Notes under the pieces: model-generated
What the model was told of the DNA's origin: nothing
Database searches by the model: none
What the model saw: only the letters and a program-made list of their open reading frames with translations
Assembly (NCBI GenBank): GCA_944324945.1
Contig: CALUYE010000001.1
Coordinates: 1-64,000 of the forward strand
From: Candidatus Gastranaerophilales bacterium
GTDB lineage: Bacteria > Cyanobacteriota > Vampirovibrionia > Gastranaerophilales > Gastranaerophilaceae
Reading direction: 5' to 3'
Length of the DNA: 64,000 nucleotides
Shown here: one piece after another, positions 9,402 to 18,596 of the stretch
Numbering within the stretch: position 1 is the stretch's first letter
Layout of the letters: every line of letters begins with the position of its first letter
Position numbers and translations under genes: made by a program

Positions 9402-9703
9402 GCACCTGTAAAATTTTGTATTAATTGTTTTATTTAGTTGATTTTCATTTTTACCAATACTAGTAATTTTATAATAGCCCCTTGTTAGGTCTTGCAAGTA
9501 GACCCGCAAAAGATAATATACTGTCCAACTAACTCTATTCTTTAAAGCAGTTTGTGTTGTTTGGAATAACTTCATGGCGCTCTTCTTCGATTAAATCTTT
9601 CAGCAACTTTATTTTCTATATCTCTCGGACGAAGCTCGCTGCCATTTTTGGTATAAATATCCAACACAGGATTCATCATTGTTTGAAAATCAGGTACATC
9701 CAT
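9402..9703 (-). pseudogene. Decayed Mrr-type N-terminal domain (restriction endonuclease remnant)
   Basis: Starts at an ATG at 9703 with a good AAGGAG. MDVPDFQTMMNPVLDIYTKN matches the start of Mrr_N winged-helix domains. The frame stops at about 9572, but homology continues in other frames: EEERHEVIP in one, then TALKNRVSWTVYYL and LTRGYYKITSIGK in another, down to about 9402. At least two frameshifts are needed, and the Mrr catalytic nuclease domain is absent from the following bases. It is a dead remnant of a type IV/Mrr-like restriction gene next to tRNA-Arg. Confidence 0.72.
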
Positions 9704-9783
9704 ATTTAACTCCTTTTTCTTAAACTCAGGGAAAAAATTTAAAATATTCATAAGAGAATAAATACATCCCGAACAAGCGTAAA

Positions 9784-9818
9784 TAAAAAAAGCTTTCTTG
9801 TTTGTTGGAAAGCTTTTA
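9784..9818 (-). terminator. Terminator of tRNA-Arg
   Basis: A stem AAAGCTTTC/GAAAGCTTT followed on the minus strand by a run of T lies just after the tRNA 3' end. Confidence 0.75.
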
Positions 9819-9822
9819 AGTG

Positions 9823-9896
9823 CGCGCTTGGAGGGATTCGAACCCCCGACCTTTTGGTTCGTAGCCAAACACTCTATCCAACTGAGCTACAAGCGC
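9823..9896 (-). tRNA. tRNA-Arg (anticodon ACG)
   Basis: Minus-strand cloverleaf with a seven-base acceptor stem GCGCTTG/CAAGCGC, D-arm TAGCTCAGTTGGATAGAG, anticodon loop CTACGAA and T-arm GGGGGTTCGAATCCCTC. The discriminator is G. CCA is not encoded. Confidence 0.95.
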
Positions 9897-9943
9897 ATGG
9901 TATTGGGTTTAGTAATCAATTCTACAATGTAGAAAAATAAATA

Positions 9944-11764
9944 TCAAGTTAATTCTTCGGGAGGATTGTTTTCTTCTTGATTCGGGTTTTGCCCTTCTTT
10001 TGCTTCTTCTTCCGGGCTAAAAATTGAATTTTCTTCTTCGATATTTGGTTCTGATACAATTTGAGCTTCTATTTCACTTCCCTCATTTAAAATTTCTTCT
10101 TCAATTTTTTCTTTTTGACCGTGGTATGGTTCTCCAAGAATTAATTCTAAGTTATGATTTGCTTCTTTATGGTTGTTATCTATATCTATTGCTTTCTTGT
10201 AGAATTTAATTGCCCTTTCCATATCCCCTATATTTTCGTAAGCAAGGGCTATATTGTAAAGAGTGTCTGCGTTATCGGGGATATATTTTAAAACTTCGCT
10301 GAATTGTTCTATGCTTTTTGCGTATTCAAGCTCTTTTGTCAGAGATATTGCGTATGCAATTCTTGCTTTTATATTCATAGGATCGATGTTTATTGCATTA
10401 TAAAAAGCAATTTTTGCATCTTTTATTGAGCCTGTTTCATCATAAGCGCACCCAAGGCCAAAATAGTATAGAGAATTTTTCGGATCTATTGAAATTGCGC
10501 GTTTAAAATATGAAATCGCATCCTGGAAGCTTTTTATATAGTAGTTGCATTTTCCTAATTGGAAATATACTTCGTCATTTTCTTCATCATACTTTAATGC
10601 TTCAAAAAATTTATCAAAGGCCTGGCTGTAGTTGCCTTTTTCAAACATATCCTGCGCCCAGAAGCAGATAAGTTTTGAGATATATTTAATAATCAACTCC
10701 TCTTGTTCGGAGGGTAGTTCGTTCATCAGATTATTATACAGTGCAACCCCTTTTTGGTATTCTCCTGTTGTTGTATAGGCTTGAGCAAGGGTAAAAGCAA
10801 AAGATGTTTCTTTCGGATTCAATAAAATTAAATCTTTAAGTTTATCAATCGCTTTTTTAACTTCTCCGTTTTTAATCATGGCGCTGCATAATTCGTTTTG
10901 GTGGTATAAGTAATTTGTGTTTGATTCGTCTTCGAGAGAAATGATTTTTTTATATGTTGCAACCGCTTCACTCCAATTTTCCAGAATTACGTGAAGTTTT
11001 GCCACTTTCTCAAGCATTTCAAAATCATCTCCTACGATTGAAATGATTTTTTCGTAATATTTTAAACAATCGCTCCAGTATTTGTTCTTATAAGCTAAAT
11101 CCGCAAGCAGCATTAAAATTTCAAGATTATCGGGGTCTGATTGGCTTATTTTTTGATATTCCTCGTAAGCTTTTTCGTTATTTCCGTCTTTTGTATATAG
11201 ATCCGCTAAAATATATGTTAATTCTATAATTCTTTGTTCGTCAAGTTCGGAATCAATAAGCAGATTGTACATTTCTATTGCTTTCGGATAGTCAAGAGCT
11301 TCTTCGTATAATTTTGCAAGAGCTTCAACGGCGTTCACATTTCCGCTGTCATAGACCATTATTTGTTCATAAAGCTCAATTGCTCTGCTTTTAGGCCCGT
11401 TTTCACAGTAATAACGTGCTAATAATTCCTGTGTTTCAATATCATAAGGCGCAATGGATAAAATTGCCTCATAGTGCATTATTGCCATCTGCTCATCGCC
11501 TGTTGCCATTAAAGATTTTGCAAGAATTCTTCTTAATTCCGCGTTTCCGTAATTTTTTGCAAGTTCTCTTTGGGCGTATCTTTGAAGTTCACCATGCATT
11601 CCTTCGTCATAAAGCTGTTTGCACCTTTCAAGTGCGTTAGGCGAGGGCGGTTTAGGAATAGCGGTTTCGTTTTTTACATCCGTTGCATTGAAAATAAACA
11701 GCACATAAACCCATATTATAACGCCGACAAATAATACTAATCCTATAATTAAAAGAACGTTCAT
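9944..11764 (-). CDS. Membrane-anchored TPR-repeat protein
   Basis: 606 residues. One N-terminal transmembrane helix (about 3-27, VLLIIGLVLFVGVIIWVYVLFIF) is followed by a long array of about 14 tetratricopeptide repeats (for example YYFGLGCAYDETGSIKDAKIA, TLYNIALAYENIGDMERAIKF). The C-terminal tail is strongly acidic (many E, N, P). TPR arrays are protein-binding scaffolds; partners are unknown. It lies 41 bases downstream of dnaA on the same strand and may share its transcript. Confidence 0.9.
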   Translation of the reverse strand: MNVLLIIGLVLFVGVIIWVYVLFIFNATDVKNETAIPKPPSPNALERCKQLYDEGMHGELQRYAQRELAKNYGNAELRRILAKSLMATGDEQMAIMHYEAILSIAPYDIETQELLARYYCENGPKSRAIELYEQIMVYDSGNVNAVEALAKLYEEALDYPKAIEMYNLLIDSELDEQRIIELTYILADLYTKDGNNEKAYEEYQKISQSDPDNLEILMLLADLAYKNKYWSDCLKYYEKIISIVGDDFEMLEKVAKLHVILENWSEAVATYKKIISLEDESNTNYLYHQNELCSAMIKNGEVKKAIDKLKDLILLNPKETSFAFTLAQAYTTTGEYQKGVALYNNLMNELPSEQEELIIKYISKLICFWAQDMFEKGNYSQAFDKFFEALKYDEENDEVYFQLGKCNYYIKSFQDAISYFKRAISIDPKNSLYYFGLGCAYDETGSIKDAKIAFYNAINIDPMNIKARIAYAISLTKELEYAKSIEQFSEVLKYIPDNADTLYNIALAYENIGDMERAIKFYKKAIDIDNNHKEANHNLELILGEPYHGQKEKIEEEILNEGSEIEAQIVSEPNIEEENSIFSPEEEAKEGQNPNQEENNPPEELT

Positions 11765-11805
11765 ATAAAAATTATACTATGTTGTTTTAAAATGGCAACA
11801 ATGCT

Positions 11806-13200
11806 TTACCTTTTTATTAATTCCCCGAGTTCTTCGGATATTAAACGCATGGCTTTATTTGTTTTGATTTCGTCTTTTAATTTATCGTATTGATACATAA
11901 TTGTTGTGTGATTTTTTTTGAATTCTTTTGCTAAAACAGGATAGCTCAATTCAAGCATTTCTCTTGATAAATAAATGGCGTATTTTCTTGCGTTAACCAC
12001 TTCTTTTGCTCTTGCGCAGGATAGAACATCTTCTTTTTCAACGTTAAAATATTTACAGCATGTATCAATAACATTATCAATTGTTATTTTCTTTTTCTTT
12101 GAATCAAGCTCTAAAAATTCTTTTACTTTATCAATGCTTAATTCCACACCTTCAATTGAAGCAAGTGCGCTTGCTTTATTGTATGCGCCTTCAAGTTCTC
12201 TTATGTTTGTTGAAAATTCCTGCGCCAAAAACAGTGCAACATCGTCATTTATCGGAAAATTTGATAAAATGCTGTGGCGTTTTACAATCTGCGCTCTTGT
12301 CTCAAGGGAAGGAATAGTGATATTTGCTTCTATTCCCCATTCAAAGCGGCTTTTTAATCTGTCAGGGATTAATTCAAAAGCGCTCAAAGGGCGGTCTGAA
12401 GCAAAAACGATTTGTTTTCCGGCATGATAAAGCGCATCAAACGTGTTAAATATTTCTTCTTCGGTTCTTTTTTTGCCTTCAATCCATTGAATGTCATCAA
12501 TTAATAAAACATCAACGTTTCTGTGCATATCTCGGAATTTTTTCATTTTTTCGTTTAAATCGCTTGCGTTTTTGCAGGTGTTCAGGGTTTCAATGAGTTT
12601 GTTTCCGAACTCTTCCGCTTTTGTGTATCTTATTTTTAAATTGGGGAAATTTTTTAAAATTTTATGTCCTATAGCTTGCATTAAATGGGTTTTACCTAAT
12701 CCTACGCTTCCTGAAATAAAGAAAGGGTTATATTTCTGCCCCGGTGCCTCGGCTATCATTTGAGCAATTCTATAGGGAAATTTTGAATTTTCTCCTTCGA
12801 CAAAATTTTCAAATGTATATTTCAAATTTAAGCCGCAAAAAGAGTGCATTTGAGCTAAATTTTCCATTTTTTGAGCGGTTTGTATGTGCTCTTTTTGATT
12901 AGTTGTCAGTTTTTGTTTTTTCTTTGGTTTTACATTCTCATCAAAGATAAACCTAACGGCGCGCTTAAATCCGCAGGCTTCAAAAAAGGCTTCTTCAACT
13001 TCTTTTAAGTGTTTGTGTTGAAGAAAGTTGATTGCAAAATTTTGATTACTTTTAATTAGAAATATCTCATCAATATTTTCAAAAATAGGGATTGCAGGCT
13101 CAAGCGATTCAACCCAGACGGGCATCGGTAGTTTTTCTTTTAATATTGCAATAAAGTTATCCCAGGTTTCCTGTTCTTTTTTGTTTTGAAAACTGTTCAA
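11806..13200 (-). CDS. dnaA: Chromosomal replication initiator DnaA
   Basis: 464 residues with the four-domain DnaA layout. Walker A GSVGLGKT lies at about 164-171, Walker B VDVLLIDDIQW at about 229-239, and the C-terminal DNA-binding helix-turn-helix with the family motif AKEFKKNHTTIMYQYDKL at about 425-445. The usual GGRDHTT box is the variant KKNHTT. ATP-bound DnaA opens the origin. dnaN is not adjacent, and I see no cluster of DnaA boxes in the upstream gap. Confidence 0.96.
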   Translation of the reverse strand: MNSFQNKKEQETWDNFIAILKEKLPMPVWVESLEPAIPIFENIDEIFLIKSNQNFAINFLQHKHLKEVEEAFFEACGFKRAVRFIFDENVKPKKKQKLTTNQKEHIQTAQKMENLAQMHSFCGLNLKYTFENFVEGENSKFPYRIAQMIAEAPGQKYNPFFISGSVGLGKTHLMQAIGHKILKNFPNLKIRYTKAEEFGNKLIETLNTCKNASDLNEKMKKFRDMHRNVDVLLIDDIQWIEGKKRTEEEIFNTFDALYHAGKQIVFASDRPLSAFELIPDRLKSRFEWGIEANITIPSLETRAQIVKRHSILSNFPINDDVALFLAQEFSTNIRELEGAYNKASALASIEGVELSIDKVKEFLELDSKKKKITIDNVIDTCCKYFNVEKEDVLSCARAKEVVNARKYAIYLSREMLELSYPVLAKEFKKNHTTIMYQYDKLKDEIKTNKAMRLISEELGELIKR

Positions 13201-13369
13201 ATCCGATATTCCTAATCTCGACTAACCATACAAAGCATGTATTTTTAAGTATTTTACTATAAAAGTTATAAATGGTAAAACATAAATTTAAAAATATATA
13301 CACAATTGCAAAAATTGCATTTTAAGTATATTATATATACATTAATTTGAAAAATAATAAGGAATAAAA

Positions 13370-15226
13370 ATGTCATCTTCTCGACAGAACATAGATATTT
13401 CAGACGATAATAATTTAATCGAAATAACCAAAAACACTAGGATAGATAATACTAAATTAAAAGCGGTCATAAGAGCGTTTATTGCAAATATCGGAATAGC
13501 TCTTGTTAAATTTATCTGCTTTGCTTTTACAAAAAGTTCCGCCATGCTTGCAGAAGCAATTCACAGCAGTGTTGATTCTTTTAACAGCATCTGTTTAATG
13601 GTAGGAATTAAAAGAGGTTCAAGACCTGCTGACAGTGAACATCCTTTCGGATACGGTTTAGAAGCTAATGTATGGGCTATGTTTGCGGCACTTTTGATGC
13701 TTTTGGGTACTTTTGTTGCTATTTATAACGGTTTTGATAAATTAATAAATACCCATGATATCAGCGACCTTTTAAAAAATTATAACTACGTTGCTTTTGC
13801 ACTTATATGCAGTTTGTTTTTTGAAGGTTGGGCGGTTACAAGCGCAACAAGCGCGGTTGTAGCAGAGGCGCAGGTTGTTGAAAAAAATCCTCTGAAGCGA
13901 TTTTTTATATCCTTAAAATACATAAGAAAAATTCAATCACCGACAACAAAATTTGTCTGGTATGAAGATACCGCAGCGTTTTTTGGCGTATTAATAGCGC
14001 TTGTTTCTTTGAGTATTGCAAAATTTATAATGCCCAAAGATTTTGCTTATATCCCTGATGCTGTTGCATCGATAATAATCGGTGTAATTTTATTATTCCT
14101 TGCTTTTTATTTAATTAAAAATAACGTTAACAGCCTGACAGTTCAATCGGCACAGCCCAGAGTCGAAGAAATAATAAGAAAAACGGCAAGTTCAATCCAT
14201 GGAATAACAAAAGTTACGGAATTAAAGACAATTGACCTTGGTACATCGGGTCTTGTAATAAATATGGCAATCGAAGTTGACCCCCAAACGCAGATGAAAG
14301 ATGCCGATGATATTGCTCAGATGCTAGAGCGTAAAATTAAAAAGAACGTTAAAAACGTAAATCACGTTACAATTGAATTAGAAGCGCATGATGAAGAAGA
14401 TAATTGGGAAGAAAAGCTTGATAAATTAATTAAAGAAGGCGAAACAATAGGCGCTATAGATTCCCATGAAGCAAAAATGCTTTCTAACTTCTTTTCTTTT
14501 GCCAATGCGGTTGTAAGAGAAATTATGATACCGAGAACTGAAATTGTCTTTATAAATTCTCAAGCATCAATTGATGAATTATCGGATATAATCATTTCCT
14601 CGGGACACACAAGAATTCCCGTTTATGAAGATAATATAGATAATATAATCGGCGTAATTAATGCAAAAGATGTTTTAAAAGCAATTAAAAATAATAATAT
14701 AACTCCTGATTTTAAAATTAAATCTTTAGTAAGAGAGTTGTTGATTGTTCCTGAAAATAAATTTATAAGCGATTTATTGTCCGATTTAACTTCAACCAAA
14801 AATCAAATTGCCGCAGTTTTGGATGAACACGGCGGAATAGTCGGAATTGTTACAATTGAAGATATTATTGAAGAAATAGTAGGTGAAATATACGATGAAT
14901 TTGATAAAGTCGAGACACCTGAAATAGTCAGAATCGATGATTGTACATTGAATGTTTCATCAAAAACAGATATTAAAGATTTTAACGAAAGGTTTGATCA
15001 GGATATCCCCGATGAAGATTTTCAAACAATAGGCGGTTATGTTTTCGGGCTTTTAGGAAGAGAACCTGAGGTTGGAGATGTTATTGAAGATAAAAATATT
15101 ACATACACAATTTTAGAGCTTGACGGTATCAAAATCACAAGAATAAAAATGCAAAAGGAAACTCCTTTTATAGACAAAGAAGAAGCGGAAAATAAAGAAA
15201 TAAAAGAAGAATTGAAGGAAAAATAA
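13370..15226 (+). CDS. Fusion: CDF cation-efflux transporter + CorC/HlyC CBS module
   Basis: 618 residues. The N-terminal about 330 are a cation diffusion facilitator: several membrane helices, HSSVDS at the helix-2 metal site, EHPFGYG, and EDTAAFFGVL at helix 5 (as in ZnT9-like members, not HxxxD). A cytosolic CDF domain follows. Residues about 365-600 are a CorC/HlyC-type cytosolic region: a CBS pair (REIMIPRTEIVFI, IIGVINAKDVLKAI, DEHGGIVGIVTIEDIIEEIVG) and a transporter-associated domain (DFQTIGGYVFGLLGREPEVGD). These parts are usually in separate proteins, the latter behind a DUF21/CNNM membrane domain. The CBS pair probably senses nucleotide or Mg and gates metal efflux; that is inference. 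The stop overlaps the gpsA start. Confidence 0.92.
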   Translation: MSSSRQNIDISDDNNLIEITKNTRIDNTKLKAVIRAFIANIGIALVKFICFAFTKSSAMLAEAIHSSVDSFNSICLMVGIKRGSRPADSEHPFGYGLEANVWAMFAALLMLLGTFVAIYNGFDKLINTHDISDLLKNYNYVAFALICSLFFEGWAVTSATSAVVAEAQVVEKNPLKRFFISLKYIRKIQSPTTKFVWYEDTAAFFGVLIALVSLSIAKFIMPKDFAYIPDAVASIIIGVILLFLAFYLIKNNVNSLTVQSAQPRVEEIIRKTASSIHGITKVTELKTIDLGTSGLVINMAIEVDPQTQMKDADDIAQMLERKIKKNVKNVNHVTIELEAHDEEDNWEEKLDKLIKEGETIGAIDSHEAKMLSNFFSFANAVVREIMIPRTEIVFINSQASIDELSDIIISSGHTRIPVYEDNIDNIIGVINAKDVLKAIKNNNITPDFKIKSLVRELLIVPENKFISDLLSDLTSTKNQIAAVLDEHGGIVGIVTIEDIIEEIVGEIYDEFDKVETPEIVRIDDCTLNVSSKTDIKDFNERFDQDIPDEDFQTIGGYVFGLLGREPEVGDVIEDKNITYTILELDGIKITRIKMQKETPFIDKEEAENKEIKEELKEK

Positions 15227-16218
15227 TGAAACTGGCTGTATTAGGCCCGGGGTGCTGGGGTCTTACGATTACTAAATTATTAAACAATAATTTTGATGAA
15301 ATTTGTGTTTGGGGAAGAAAAGAAGATATTACCCCGACTCTTCAAAACGAAAAGCGTCTTGATTTTCCCTTGAAAATACAGCTTGATAAAAAAGTGGAAA
15401 TAACAACGGATTTAAAATATGCGCTAAAAGATGCCGTTATTATTCTTCTTGTTGTTGCAACGGGCGGGATAAGACCCGTTTGCGAACAAATTAAAAAAAT
15501 AGGACTTGATAAGAATCAAATTCTTGTAAATTTATCAAAAGGTATAGAATTGCCTTCTTTAAAAAGAATGAGCGAAGTAATTTCAGAAGTTTTACCCGAT
15601 ATTAAACTTGCGGTTTTATCAGGCCCTACTTTGGCTCGCGAAATTGTTGAGGGACATCCGACTCTGGCTACCATTGCCTCAAAGGATGAAAATGTAGCTA
15701 AAGAAGCTCAAAAATTGCTGAATGTACCATCATTATTCAGGCTTTATACAAATACGGATGTTGTGGGGGTTGAACTTGGCGGAAGTCTTAAAAACGTTAT
15801 CGCAATAGCATCGGGGTTTGCAAGTGCCATGGGTTTGGGAGATAATTTAAGGGGTTCTCTGCTAACGCGCGGTATGGCAGAAATGGTAAGAATAAGCACC
15901 GCACTTGGTGCTAAACCTCAGACCCTATACGGTTTATCAGGCATGGGAGATTTAATTGCCACAGCCTCAAGCCCTTATTCAAGAAATTATACGGTAGGCT
16001 CCATGCTTGCAAAAGGTAAAAAAATTGATGATATTTTAAAAGAATTAGGTTCTGTAGCTGAAGGTGTTAAAACTTCGCGTGCTCTGTGCGAGCTTGCTGA
16101 TAAATTAAACATAGAAGTTCCTGTTTCAAGAGCGATTTATGAAGCCGTTTATACTGATATTACGCCAAGAGAAATTTTGGAAAAATTAATGAATCGTAAA
16201 TTAAAACACGAAGATTAA
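15226..16218 (+). CDS. gpsA: Glycerol-3-phosphate dehydrogenase [NAD(P)+]
   Basis: 330 residues. Reduces dihydroxyacetone phosphate to sn-glycerol-3-phosphate (EC 1.1.1.94) for phospholipid synthesis. The Rossmann start is GPGCWGLTI (about 7-15), then NLSKGIE, SGPTLAREI and the catalytic-lysine region GGSLKNVIAIASG, then GLSGMGDLIAT. Its ATG overlaps the TAA of the CDF-CorC gene (TAATG), so the two are translationally coupled. PlsY, which can use its product, is encoded at 18597. Confidence 0.97.
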   Translation: MKLAVLGPGCWGLTITKLLNNNFDEICVWGRKEDITPTLQNEKRLDFPLKIQLDKKVEITTDLKYALKDAVIILLVVATGGIRPVCEQIKKIGLDKNQILVNLSKGIELPSLKRMSEVISEVLPDIKLAVLSGPTLAREIVEGHPTLATIASKDENVAKEAQKLLNVPSLFRLYTNTDVVGVELGGSLKNVIAIASGFASAMGLGDNLRGSLLTRGMAEMVRISTALGAKPQTLYGLSGMGDLIATASSPYSRNYTVGSMLAKGKKIDDILKELGSVAEGVKTSRALCELADKLNIEVPVSRAIYEAVYTDITPREILEKLMNRKLKHED

Positions 16219-16312
16219 TTTTTATTAATATCATGTTGTATTTTTTTTCATGTTTTAGCTATACTTATATAGCTATGTAAAATAGCGGTAGTATAACAAT
16301 AAAGGAATAAAT

Positions 16313-16582
16313 ATGACAATCAACTTGAAAAACAAACAGGAAATCATCAAAAAATTCGGTAAAAACGAAAAAGACAGCGGTAACATTGAAGTTCAAATCG
16401 CTATGTTATCTCAAAAAATTACCGAATTAACGGAACACTTAAAAACAAACAAAAAAGACTTTCAAGCAAAGCGCGGTTTGCTTGTAATGGTCGGTAGAAG
16501 AAAAGGTATGCTTACATATCTTAAAAACACCAACCTTGAAAAATACAGAAATCTAATCAAAGAATTATCAATCAGAGGTTAA
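16313..16582 (+). CDS. rpsO: 30S ribosomal protein S15
   Basis: 89 residues, the standard length, with the S15 signature [18 protein letters not shown] near the C-terminus. It binds 16S rRNA early in small-subunit assembly. RBS AAAGGA lies upstream. Transcribed alone; a terminator hairpin follows at 16609. Confidence 0.98.
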   Translation: MTINLKNKQEIIKKFGKNEKDSGNIEVQIAMLSQKITELTEHLKTNKKDFQAKRGLLVMVGRRKGMLTYLKNTNLEKYRNLIKELSIRG

Positions 16583-16608
16583 ATTAAAAGTTTTCAAGTT
16601 AAAATTAA

Positions 16609-16640
16609 AAATGCTGCAAGAGTTATACCTTGCAGCATTT
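16609..16640. terminator. Bidirectional terminator between rpsO and the MBL hydrolase
   Basis: A 12-base-pair stem (AAATGCTGCAAG / CTTGCAGCATTT) with A/T tracts on both sides lies between two convergent genes. Confidence 0.8.
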
Positions 16641-16655
16641 AATTTGGTAAATATT

Positions 16656-17291
16656 TTAGTAGTTGCTTCCAAAATAAGGGTTAAATTTTTTCTCGTAACC
16701 TATTGTTGTTTTATCGCCATGACCCGGGTAGACGGTTATGTTATCATCAAGTTTAAAGAGTTTTTCTTTAATGCTTTGTTCGATTTCTTTAATGTCTCCT
16801 CCAAAAAGGTCGCATCTTCCGATTGAGGCTTTAAATAATGTGTCTCCCGAAAACAGATTGTCTCCTATTAAATAACAAACACCGCCTTTGGAGTGTCCTT
16901 TTGTGTGGATTACTTTAATTTCGCTGTTTCCTATTTTTAAATTTTTGGTGTCATCATTGATAAGCGCATCAATACAGGGGACTTTAATTTCTTCCACTCC
17001 TGTCATGGAACATTGGTTTGCAACCTGATTTAAAAGAGGCATATCGTCTTTATGCATTAGAACTTGAATTTGAGGGAATTTTTCTTTAAATTCAGCCAAA
17101 CAATAAACATGATCGAAGTGCCCGTGGGTGATTAGGATATATTTTAAATTGATGTTTTGTTGTTTGATAAAATTTAAAATCTCATCAACCGCACAGGTGC
17201 AATCAATTAAAACTCCTTCTTTTGATTCTTTATCGTAAACAAGATATGTTGTTGCGCCAAAAACTCCGTTAGGGTATGATTTTATTTCCAT
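16656..17291 (-). CDS. Metallo-beta-lactamase-fold hydrolase (glyoxalase II-like)
   Basis: 211 residues. The binuclear metal-binding motif THGHFDHV lies at about 55-62. Further metal ligands fall in KGHSKGGVCY and in SGDTLF, with GHG near the C-terminus. Small stand-alone members hydrolyse thioesters such as S-lactoylglutathione or have unknown substrates. It follows the small gene at 17294 with a 2-base gap, so the pair is an operon. Confidence 0.9.
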   Translation of the reverse strand: MEIKSYPNGVFGATTYLVYDKESKEGVLIDCTCAVDEILNFIKQQNINLKYILITHGHFDHVYCLAEFKEKFPQIQVLMHKDDMPLLNQVANQCSMTGVEEIKVPCIDALINDDTKNLKIGNSEIKVIHTKGHSKGGVCYLIGDNLFSGDTLFKASIGRCDLFGGDIKEIEQSIKEKLFKLDDNITVYPGHGDKTTIGYEKKFNPYFGSNY

Positions 17292-17293
17292 AA

Positions 17294-17539
17294 TTAATAC
17301 TTTCTAAATTTATCCTCACAAAAGGATTTTAACATATCAAGCTTATTTTTCATAAAAATTTTAAAGAAATGATAAGGGGATAAATCCTGATAAATTTTAT
17401 AAATTATTGAGCGCATAGTATCATCAGGCATATCAAAATGTCTTTGTAATTCTTTAAGATATTTACTTATATATTCTCTAACCTTTTCTTCCTCTTGGAT
17501 TTTCAAGGCGTCTTTATTCTCTTTAAAAAAACTTCGCAT
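17294..17539 (-). CDS. Small hypothetical protein upstream of the MBL hydrolase
   Basis: 81 residues, charged and helical, rich in K, F and Y (HFDMPDDTMRSIIYKIYQDL). No membrane segment. Its stop is 2 bases before the next ATG, supporting real translation and coupling. No family recognised. Confidence 0.6.
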   Translation of the reverse strand: MRSFFKENKDALKIQEEEKVREYISKYLKELQRHFDMPDDTMRSIIYKIYQDLSPYHFFKIFMKNKLDMLKSFCEDKFRKY

Positions 17540-17683
17540 AATAATACACCATTTATAATATATAATTTTTAAAAAATTATTTCATTGGATTATTTCACAA
17601 TAAAAGCTAATATACACAAGTTTACATTATTGTGTTAATATCATAAATGGAAGGAGAATTTATATCTTAGCGTTAAGGTTGCT

Positions 17684-18595
17684 ATGTTTAATTCGGGCAG
17701 AAATTTGAATTTTAAAAATTTATTATCAGGCATTATTCTTGTTTTATTTTGCCTTTTTTGCTTTGCGCCCAAGGCATGTGCAATTAGAATCGGATTAAAC
17801 GAAGGAATTAAAAGAACTTATGTCGGAAGTTCGATGAATGCTTCGTTTTTTGATGCAACAACGGGTAAGCTTCTTTTTATTTCGCGCTCTTTTTTCCCTT
17901 ACCCTGTTAAAGCTTACGGAGATTCAATAGCAATAAAAGTAAAAGGAAAATATTACGACTGCCAGACAAATGCCATTTTTATCCAAAACCCTCAAAGCAG
18001 AGGTTTTCTTGCAACAAAAAGAAAATGGTACCGCGGTGATTTAATCGTTTATAATTTTGACGGGAAATTAACAATTGTTAATTCTCTTCCTTTAGAAGAA
18101 TATTTAATGGGCGTTGTGCCTGCAGAGATGCCTTCAAGATGGAACCAGGAAGCCCACAGGGCTCAGGCGATTGCTGCAAGAAGCTATGCTTTGGCTAATT
18201 TAAATAAAAGAGCATCCCATGGCTACGATCTTAAAGATACTCCGCAGGATCAAGCCTACGGAGGAGCAAGCAGCGAAACAAAACAAACAACAATTGCCGT
18301 TTTGTCTACCAAAGGCGAAGTTTTAACTTATGATAATAAAATAATTCCTGCCTACTACCATGCTTCATCAGGCGGAAAAACAATTCCCGCAGGTGAGATT
18401 TGGGCGCATGATTTACCTTATATACAATCTGTTGACAGTTTTGATAAAGGAATCAAAAAAAACGGACACGGTGTCGGTATGAGCCAGCATGGCGCCAATA
18501 ATTTAGCCAACAAAGGTTTCAGTGCAAAACAAATTTTAAATTATTTTTATAAAAACATAAGCTTTGCAAGATTAAAAGAAGAAGATGAAGAATAA
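17684..18595 (+). CDS. SpoIID/LytB-domain protein (short form)
   Basis: 303 residues with an N-terminal signal or anchor segment (about 10-36). The SpoIID core is present: LPLEEYLMGVVPAEMPSRW, AQAIAARSYAL, AYYHASSGGKT and the terminal NGHGVGMSQHGANNLA. The stretch normally lying between the SVDSFD region and GHGVGMSQ is very short here, as in compact SpoIID forms. SpoIID is a lytic transglycosylase acting on denuded glycan; in non-sporulating bacteria the domain is linked to wall remodelling. Catalytic E is probably in VVPAEMP. Confidence 0.9.
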   Translation: MFNSGRNLNFKNLLSGIILVLFCLFCFAPKACAIRIGLNEGIKRTYVGSSMNASFFDATTGKLLFISRSFFPYPVKAYGDSIAIKVKGKYYDCQTNAIFIQNPQSRGFLATKRKWYRGDLIVYNFDGKLTIVNSLPLEEYLMGVVPAEMPSRWNQEAHRAQAIAARSYALANLNKRASHGYDLKDTPQDQAYGGASSETKQTTIAVLSTKGEVLTYDNKIIPAYYHASSGGKTIPAGEIWAHDLPYIQSVDSFDKGIKKNGHGVGMSQHGANNLANKGFSAKQILNYFYKNISFARLKEEDEE

Positions 18596-18596
18596 T

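Noticed and set aside
13201-13369. Possible replication origin upstream of dnaA
   Set aside because: The gap is AT-rich but I see only one weak DnaA-box-like site (ATATACACA), no cluster.
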